A stretch of 64,000 nt of DNA from Cloeon dipterum (Eukaryota > Arthropoda > Insecta > Ephemeroptera > Baetidae). The notes below the pieces were generated by a model that was not told where the DNA came from, searched no databases, and was given only the letters and a program-made list of their open reading frames with translations. Location of the stretch: contig NC_088788.1 of the NCBI RefSeq assembly GCF_949628265.1, positions 25,840,335-25,904,334 of the forward strand. Direction: 5' to 3'. The position numbers were made by a program, and so were the translations under genes. Position 1 is the first letter of the stretch; each line of letters begins with the position of its first letter. Below, piece after piece: positions 56,901 to 64,000 of the stretch.

Positions 56901-59900
56901 GCGCACGCACAATGCAACCGGCCCGACACATCTGCCCGTCCAATTGCATACCTTTGAAATATATTAATTACTTTGTTTTCTCGCATACATATGATTGGAA
57001 ATTGAAACCCTATCTGGCTTTAATGCAACGCTTCATTCGCCAATAGAATGAGTAAAGGTATTAATTGATGTGGAAAAAACTGGTTGACACGCTTTATTTT
57101 AATTTATTGAACCTCAATATTAGGGCTGAAACCTGCAGCTGGAACGAGTAGAGCAGGACATTTCTGCACAATTATGGAAGAATAAAAAGCTCACTAAATA
57201 CCGACTGCTTATAATTTCAACTGAAAATTATGAAAAACACGAGCTAATCTGCCTTTATTGGTTTTTAATATTAACCCTATCCCCTCACAAAAATTCACCA
57301 GATGGAGTAAAGCAATTCAGTTTTTCTTAAATTAAAATATTAATCCAATGTGTGAATTTCTTTTCTTTGTTTCAAAATTACTTTTTTGCAGATTTTTCTT
57401 AGATACATAAATTTGTACACACAATAAAATAAAAATGCTATGGAAGACTTAAGAACTTAAGTAACTTTACATTTTGGTGCTTCTGAATTGAAAAATACCT
57501 GTATGAACATTGTATAGAAATTAAAGCAAAATCGGTTTCTTTTTCTAGTGAAATGTAGTCAATTTTGACAGTCTTTGCTAATTTTCATAGTTATGGATAG
57601 TTCCAACAGCTTAACGAAAACTTTATTTTTTTTAATTGTTCAGTCTAATTTCTTTTTTCATTTGAACAATTATTTTATATGAAAATATATTGTTTCCTTT
57701 CATATTTCTTGCTGTTTATGATCGGAAAGAAACTGAAACTATATATCAAAAAATTAAGATAACGTAGTTGGTTCGCTTCAAGGAAACAGTTCGAGATTTC
57801 AACTCTCCATGAAAAAAAATGATATTGCTTAATATTTTTCGATAAAATTGTCTCAATTCCCGTAAGCTTTTCGGTAAAAAATTTAACTCCTATGTGCAAC
57901 AAGATTCGCAAAGACTAGGTTCAAAACCAACGCGCCTGCAGTTGAAAATAACTGAAACATTTATTGTTTTTTTTTTACATAAAAATGTAAGTTAATCCTT
58001 GGGAACCTCCAATATATTAGCTGAAATAGAAAATCTGAGATGCTGGAGCTAATTTTAGTATCATCACTGAGCAACCTTTATAGCTGTGAGAGAATCGTAA
58101 AAATCGTAATTTCCGTGACCTTCATGCAATCAATAAATTATGAGCGAGAGCAGAGAAATCTCTGCCGCATCTCATCGCGGAGAATGCAAATTTTCGCCGA
58201 TTACCGAGTCAGAGTGCGCGTGTTTATTTATTATTTGTATTGGCGGCCGAACCCCTTTTTGCACTATAAGTTCGCGAGGGTCAGATGCACGCGGCGCGCA
58301 TACGTTTTTAATGCGATTGACCCCCGTGGCTCACCTCGTGTAATGATACACTTTGCGTGTGATGGATGGCCGCGTGCGCAACGCATCATTACCGCAAACA
58401 CACGGCCAAAACGGTTTTCGCACTGCCAGGAATTATTGTTGTTGTCGGAGAGAAAGAGATTCGTTCTTTTTTCTCTCTCTCACTCGACGCTTGTGCAATG
58501 GGAAGGAAAAAGCGCGGCGCGCACGCATGCTGCTTCTGCCATTGCTCGCAGTCAGAAGAAGAAGTGCTCATCTTGCCTCGCGCGTCTAATCCCACGATGG
58601 TTAAATTTAGAATCATTTTATACAGAGGGAGAGAAATTTTCGGTTCCAGTGCTGAAAGTGAACGACGACGCGGCCGCCGCGGCTCCGATTCTCCTTTCGG
58701 ACGCTTTCACGGAATTCAGTCTACAAGATGTAGAAAAAATCTTGTAGCTACAACGCACGGAACATATTAAACAGTAGTTGGCGCTGAAAAGCGGCGTCTA
58801 CTGCGTGATTTTAATACAACAGTTCCTTTTTGACCTGTTGTGAAATACAATACGCTACCGTCTGAAAATAGATTTTCTAATATCGAGAAGAGTTAGTTTA
58901 ATTTACATAACATGGCGCAGCGACTTATATTTTTATTTAGATTAATAAAAGCCCGGGTTTCTCAGCCTCGCGCATAATATGACGTTTGAAATAGATATTG
59001 CTTCAAATTTTAGGCAGTTCATGTTTTTGGAATGAACCTCCCACAGTGGGAAGTGTTTTTAGTCAGCATAGTTACCTGCGCGGCCCAGATAAAATGCTGT
59101 CGGTGCTTTAAATTTTAAATGAATAAGATGAAAAGACGAGATGGAAGTTTAACCCACCAAAACAGAATATATGTATAACGCAATTCTTAAATTTGAATTT
59201 ACTAAGCTTACATATCTTTCCCAGTAATTTATATTAAAATTTTAATGCCCAAAACAAATATTTAAAAATATTTGAATTGCTAAAATTTCGCTCATAATCA
59301 CAGTAAATGAGATAATTCAAACGATATTATTATTTAAATTATATATTGACATTTGAGATTATAATCAAATTCAGTTATAGACGTAAATTAATCTTACTGG
59401 GATATCACGATGTGAATGAATAAACTTTCAGATTATTAACGAGATTTCTCTTTGACGTGTTCGTCTGATGTTAGACACTCGGCGCGGTTTCAAATTCGAT
59501 CCTATCGCACACTAATTTATAATTTCGAAATAAAAAGTAAGTCATAAAATATATGTGGAGTTTTTGAGCATTGCTACCGGTCTTCCCGCAACTTGTTCTT
59601 CGTCTCCAACACTTGGTTCACCGCAGAAAATAGATCGAGTGTCGCTGGGTGAAATTTCCTCGGAAAAAAGCTTGTCTTGTCGCAGTCTTCCATAAAGCAG
59701 AAGATAATGCTTATGTCGCGTTTTAAAAACTCGATTCATGTAAAAATCGTGTCGGATGATCGCGTCCTCAATGATTATAAGTATAAGCAGAGAGGGAAAA
59801 GCTTAAATCGGCCCCGCAGCTCGAGGACGCGAGTATTAGTCTCAGCCTATTTTATGGGAATTCCTGACAACTTGACAATTTGAGCAAAAAGTTTTGGCAG

Positions 59901-61634
59901 CAAACCCCGTTAATAAATGCTTCCAGGAGTGCCACGTGTGCTGAGTAATGGAGCCTCCAAGCAAGATTTATGCACTTTAGTTTCAAAAGTAAGTTTATTA
60001 TGGGCTGACAGGGCAACTCTTTATTTCACCCTGCTGCGGGAGTACAACAAGAAAAGGTGAGATATGCTCTCAATTTGGTATACAAGACAGGAGAATATTA
60101 AGTACATATTGCAAATTGTAGAGGTCTCAGAAATCTGAATTAAATATTCCACTACATTTCGTTCCTCTAATGTTAATTTTGTGAATTATTTCGACAAAAA
60201 ATAGCGGCCAATAAAATTTCTGGCTTCGTTTTTGTGTTTAAATGCTCGAGAAAATTATCTTCTAAAAAACAACTTATAACATTTCTAAATAAAAATATAT
60301 ATTTCAGCGATCTAGTTTAAAAAATGAATGATGAATGGATCTTTAAAGAGCACAGGTATTCAGAAAAAAATCACGTAAAATCATCAAACATCCAACGGTA
60401 GGAATATTGCTTAATTTCTTGATTAAAATATGTTTAAACTGACATTTTTACCATAGGAAAAATTATCCTTTAAATTAAAAGGGATTGAAACTGCAAAGCC
60501 CCGGATAGTCCTTGTTTCCAAGCATAAGCTAATTCATATGGATTCATTTAAAGCCAAAATTAACCTATTTGAAACAAGTGGCTGCAACGTTAGCATTATT
60601 TTCAAATGTTGAGGACTGTCCCCCTGCTTTAAATCTTATTTTATTTCACAACAAAGAGTTAATAATAAATTGTCACACACAGTTGGATAGATCTAAGCGA
60701 GAGGAATCGAAATCTACCAAGAAAATATTGTGAATTAAGCACTGTACATTTTGGAGAAAAAATGGCCCGATTTGAATTTTAACTGTGCTGTTTGATAATT
60801 GCACATTGTACAACAAATTTTGATCAACTTCTTAATGCAGCAAACAGTTTTTGATAATTTTCAATTGTTGCCCTGTATCGATCCTTTTTAAAGCCATCTT
60901 GACACAATTTAGAGCCATTTTTTATAAATGGAGTATTGGTAATGATGAAAAAGCGTCGCTGATTTTTTTAAAAAAAATGACATATCTAGTTAGTTAGATC
61001 AATAAAATTAAATCAAAATTTTATATTATACTATATCATATATAATTTGCAGCCGTTCCTTTATTATGATGCAATATTTAATTTTCTGCTTAAAAATTGC
61101 CAGGCTTCGTAAAAATTGATGGAAGAAAAAATTCCAATTGCCGTATATTTCTGATAAGAAGGCGGTTCTTTTACAACCTAAAAAAGCAAAGATCGGCCAA
61201 AATCTGGAAGAACTTAACGCAGCAATGAATGATCATCAAAATAGTTTTTAAGAAGAGACAATAGTTAAGAGCTGCGAAAAATACAATAGCCTGAAAGAAA
61301 TTCTAACACTATTCCTTTAAAATTGAAAACGATCTCAGAAAAATTGATCAAGTGCAGGGGCTACAAGAAGCCAAGTGGAGCAACAACGTCCTATTAGGCA
61401 AATCATGACGCGTCAATCGCGAGACAGACGGTCGCATCGCAATCGAATAAATAAAATGCAGCAATCGCTTATCGGTACCTTGATTTCGTCCTCCTGCTGC
61501 TCCTTTCGCACTCCAGGCAGAGCGGCGACTCGCAGCGCGGCCGGCAGCCGAAAGTTTTTGGGCGCCGTGCCGCTGTTGCACTTGGTGTGCGGAGCCGCTG
61601 CCGCCGCCGGGTTGGAGGCATTGCGGCTGCCCAT
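50988..61634 (-). CDS. Sobp: sine oculis-binding protein homologue
   Basis: Exons: 61634-61479, 54198-53898, 52466-52226, 51968-51635, 51476-50988; 506 residues, phases consistent. The exon 1-2 junction recreates the conserved segment ...DEIKKYAETAMNELLGWYGY, nearly the N-terminus of vertebrate SOBP; this is what places the first exon 7.3 kb upstream. Two FCS-type zinc-finger units follow (about 160-245): CSWCHQL, FCSEQCFSQCRRATFKRNK, CDWCKHVRHSTNYIDF and LQFCSEKCLNQCKM. The C-terminal third is Pro-rich with a PIPLPIPIPIPII run, also in vertebrate SOBP, and ends in a Lys-rich motif. The family are nuclear cofactors of Six/sine oculis homeodomain proteins. At 506 residues it is shorter than human SOBP. 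The exon 4 donor (GTCATA) is weak, so a further exon is possible there. Confidence 0.9.
52467..53897 (-). other. Sobp intron 2
   Basis: This is 1.4 kb of intron. A plus-strand frame at 53414-53815 (133 codons) is antisense to the gene and has no recognisable domain or splice context. Nothing else is seen. Confidence 0.5.
56517..56534. repeat. GC-rich hairpin
   Basis: GGGCCCC and GGGGCCC arms flank a short CTTC loop inside a CpG-rich island of the Sobp intron. No T-run follows, and the function is unknown. Confidence 0.6.
56611..56638. repeat. (CA)n microsatellite
   Basis: About 13-14 CA units in Sobp intron 1, preceded by CGCACG variants. Confidence 0.95.
57164..57262. repeat. dispersed repeat, copy B
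   Basis: Its core at 57211-57255 matches copy A at 2154-2199 with scattered substitutions and small indels, and the upstream CTGCACAATT motif is also shared. Both copies are intronic and in the same orientation on the plus strand. Confidence 0.5.
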
Positions 61635-62670
61635 GCCCCCCGCAGCACCGACGACTTGGTTCGGCTCGGCGTGCGCGTCTCACACAGTCGCTCGGCACCA
61701 CCAGCCAGCGAGCGCACTTTGGCACTGCCCGACCACGACTGATTGACTCAACCGGTATTAAAAGCCTCTCGCAGCTTGTTGGCCAAAAGCGAATTTGACT
61801 TCGTTCGCTGGCTGGCTGGCTTCCCGCCACCTACTGTATTTCGACGGCACGAGCCAGCCACACCGCCGCCCGCCACCCTTGAAAGCGCGCGCGCTCCATT
61901 CTCAGTCTGCATCGCCATTAACCCCGTCTGTAAGCAAACTCGCGGCCTATCATTTTCATTCTCTGCGGATGTGATTAATTAGAGGATGAACATCGGAAAC
62001 GAACGCACAAGTGAACTTTGCTTAAAATAGGCTGTATCGGTCGATCGACAACTAATATCTTCGATTTGCGTTATAGCACATACTAGTGGCGGTCAGCTAT
62101 TTTCACTAAAGGAAACGTATTGAAATGCGGCAAATTTTTGGTTCAATACTTGACTTTTTATTGAAAATAGCTACACAGCTACACAGATTTGTCAGTTATG
62201 AAAAATTAAGGGAAAAACAAATTTGGAAAAAACCGTGATATCAATTTGAGAAAAAAGTGTCTGCATATCGTAATGGGTATTTCCACGTGTGAAATTATGA
62301 TACAAAATTGTACCATTGAGCCTGATCATTATGGATACATTGAAATTCGGCAAATTACAAGAGCATAAATAATTGGCTAATTTAGAAAAGACAAATTACA
62401 CGATTAAGCACACTGCGCATCCCTTGCCATCAAAATAATATCTGATTCATTTAACATTTTAACTGTATCAGGTTAAATGCCTCACAATTATATAAGGGCA
62501 CAGAAAATGATTTGAACGGCTAGTTTTTAAACACGAGCATAATTAGCAATAATTTTTTTCTCTCCATACACTTCATAAAGCTTTTCCATTTAAAAGTAAA
62601 AATCCGGCGTTTCCCTGAATCTACTAAATGGGATGAAGATAGCAAAAATATTTTTCCTACCTACTGAAAG
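61635..62670. other. intergenic, Sobp 5' end to Son 3' end
   Basis: A GC-rich block to about 61930 probably carries the Sobp promoter and 5' UTR. The remainder is AT-rich and should include the Son 3' UTR. No other gene is seen. Confidence 0.5.
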
Positions 62671-63561
62671 CTACTTGACAACAATAAGGCCCAGCTGCAG
62701 GAGGCAATACTGGGCTGCCATCGCCTTCGCCTGTTTCTTGTTGGTGTATGCGATCCGGTCTTGATATTCTCTATTGTTAACCTTAACCTAACAGCAGAAA
62801 AGCATATTCATTGAGTAAAAAATAATTATGCACAGAAATGAGCAAAAATCACCTTAAACAAAAAGTTCTTTTTGTGATCTGGTCCTGACTCAAAGACCAA
62901 TTCGAAAACAGGCGAGCCCCACCGCTTCTTAGTACAGAGCTCGACAAGGGCTGAGACTGGATGCTTCCCAGAAAACACCTCACCTCCACCTGTAATGAAA
63001 AATAAGCTGCACTGTCTGCAAGCTAAAAATTCGGAGGCATACCAGCAGCAGGGCTGACTTCAACTGCTCCAGCTGGCCCTGCGACTACGGCTGGTGCTCC
63101 TCCTCCACCTCCCTTTCTCTTGACCGCGCCGCTGAAGGGTTGGAATCGGTTTCGGCATTCCTCCTGCGCTACCAGCCCCTTTTTGTCCATTTTCACGTCA
63201 AGGTTGAGCGGCTCAAGGCCTCCTTCCTTGTTCTTGCCGAGACCTTCGCCCGGCCTCCAGCCCATTTTCTGCAGAAGCTTCATTCCCATGCCGCCAGCGA
63301 CTGGTGCAGCCGTCTTCAGTTGGTCCTGGGAATACATCAAGGAGAATTTTAGTGAGGTGCTTGAAAATATAAATTGGCTTACCTTTCGAGCCCAGGCTTG
63401 CTGTCCTGAGGACAACTCCGCGGGGGTCAGCATTCTAGCACCAGTGCTGCCAGTGAACGCTCCGCTCAAAGCAGAGAGCTGAAATTTGAATGAATATCCC
63501 GTCAAATAAGAAAATGAAATTATTTATGCAAATTTACCTTAAGTAATTTTGTCAATTTGGA
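62671..63561 (-). CDS. Son: Son homologue, C-terminal part (G-patch and dsRNA-binding domain), truncated by window edge
   Basis: Exons seen: 63561-63538 (24-nt micro-exon), 63478-63383, 63325-63043, 62989-62853, 62787-62671 (stop TAG); about 219 C-terminal residues, phases consistent. A G-patch contains GMGMKLLQKMGWRPGEGLG then KNKEGGLEPL. A low-complexity Gly/Ala/Pro linker leads into a double-stranded RNA-binding domain that begins GKHPVSALVELCTKKRW, continues GPDHKKNFLFKVKVN and ends NKKQAKAMAAQYCLLQLG. This pairing is the C-terminus of SON, a nuclear-speckle protein that supports splicing of weak introns. The N-terminal part lies beyond 64000. Confidence 0.9.
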
Positions 63562-64000
63562 CTGAAAAGAAACATCAGCTTCTATACTTTTTTAAAATCT
63601 TGTTAACATATTGAATTTTCGGTAAACAAAAATGTTCGCACAAACCATACAAGCCCCAAAGAGATTTAACATTGGGATGGTTTTAAAAATCGAATTTTGA
63701 AGCTAGTTTTCATTCGGTCTTGACATCTTTATAAGCGCACTTAATTAGACAACACAAATTAATCGGTGGGTGTTTTTTTCATTTCCAGTTATTTTTCCAC
63801 TACTGGTTAAATCTTTGGTTGACTAATTCAGGTCTGGTAAATCTTTACTGTTTTGTATAGTAATAATGAAGTAATCTAATCAGCTTTTGTAATATTTGTA
63901 GTATTAGCTATACGACTAGTTGTAATATTAAGTCCTAACAATTTGTGCCAATTGCAATGCACTTTTGTAATTATTTTTATACTATACACTCCACTTACAA
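63562..64000 (-). other. right edge, probable Son intron
   Basis: AT-rich sequence upstream of the micro-exon with no coding segment visible. It is presumably the next Son intron continuing past the window. Confidence 0.5.

Larger units (their letters stand above)
54199..61478 (-). other. 7.3 kb first intron of Sobp
   Basis: Mostly AT-rich sequence alternating with GC/CpG-richer islands at about 54900-55260, 56040-56560, 56690-57050, 58150-58760 and 59420-59950. The islands contain long frames in several registers (up to 235 codons at 58040-58747, plus) without domains. The intron also holds a (CA)n run, a GC hairpin and copy B of a dispersed repeat. The islands may be enhancers of this developmental gene; that is inference. 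Confidence 0.5.

Noticed and set aside
58040..58747. 235-codon plus-strand frame as a gene
   Set aside because: Other frames over the same block are also long, there is no domain, and the AT-rich start and CpG-rich end read like non-coding DNA of uneven composition.
61348..61830. 160-codon minus frame overlapping Sobp exon 1
   Set aside because: A different register at 61634-61479 joins exon 2 to give the conserved SOBP N-terminus; the long frame has no similarity.

Overview
The window looks like nuclear DNA of an insect. It is AT-rich, and its genes are broken by many short GT-AG introns (about 54-70 bp) plus a few introns of several kilobases. Every protein I could identify has a clear insect, often Drosophila, counterpart. 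I see no bacterial, organellar or CRISPR sequence. Compact introns and fairly dense genes suggest a small insect genome; I cannot name the species.

Layout, left to right: (1) 1-12031, minus: the 5' half of a torso-like receptor tyrosine kinase (signal peptide, Cys-rich region, two and a half fibronectin III domains). The kinase part lies off the left edge and the first intron is 9 kb. (2) 13033-21617, minus: a complete 30-exon Cadherin-87A. (3) 24259-25169, plus: RanBP1, five exons. (4) 25358-31451, minus: Grip, a six-PDZ scaffold, tail-to-tail with RanBP1. Its large intron holds a run of unidentified small reading frames. (5) 33394-40523, minus: nonA (NONO/SFPQ family), with a 23-nt micro-exon. 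(6) 41497-46607, plus: glucose-6-phosphate isomerase, head-to-head with nonA. (7) 47283-50681, plus: a secreted zona pellucida (ZP) domain protein. (8) 50988-61634, minus: sine oculis-binding protein (Sobp), tail-to-tail with the ZP gene, with a 7.3 kb first intron. (9) 62671-63561 and beyond, minus: the C-terminal end of a Son homologue (G-patch plus dsRNA-binding domain), running off the right edge.

The neighbours do not form one pathway: they span signalling (tor), adhesion (Cad87A), nuclear transport (RanBP1), synaptic or muscle scaffolding (Grip), RNA processing (nonA, Son), glycolysis (Pgi), apical matrix (ZP) and a transcription cofactor (Sobp). Exon limits were set by hand from GT-AG sites, phase agreement and resemblance to remembered family members. 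For all nine models the phases close with no frameshift, which is the main internal support. No search was run.

The least explained items are the small reading frames in the Grip intron, a diverged dispersed repeat present in two introns 55 kb apart, very short introns and micro-exons, and GC/CpG-richer islands inside the long tor and Sobp introns that may be regulatory.
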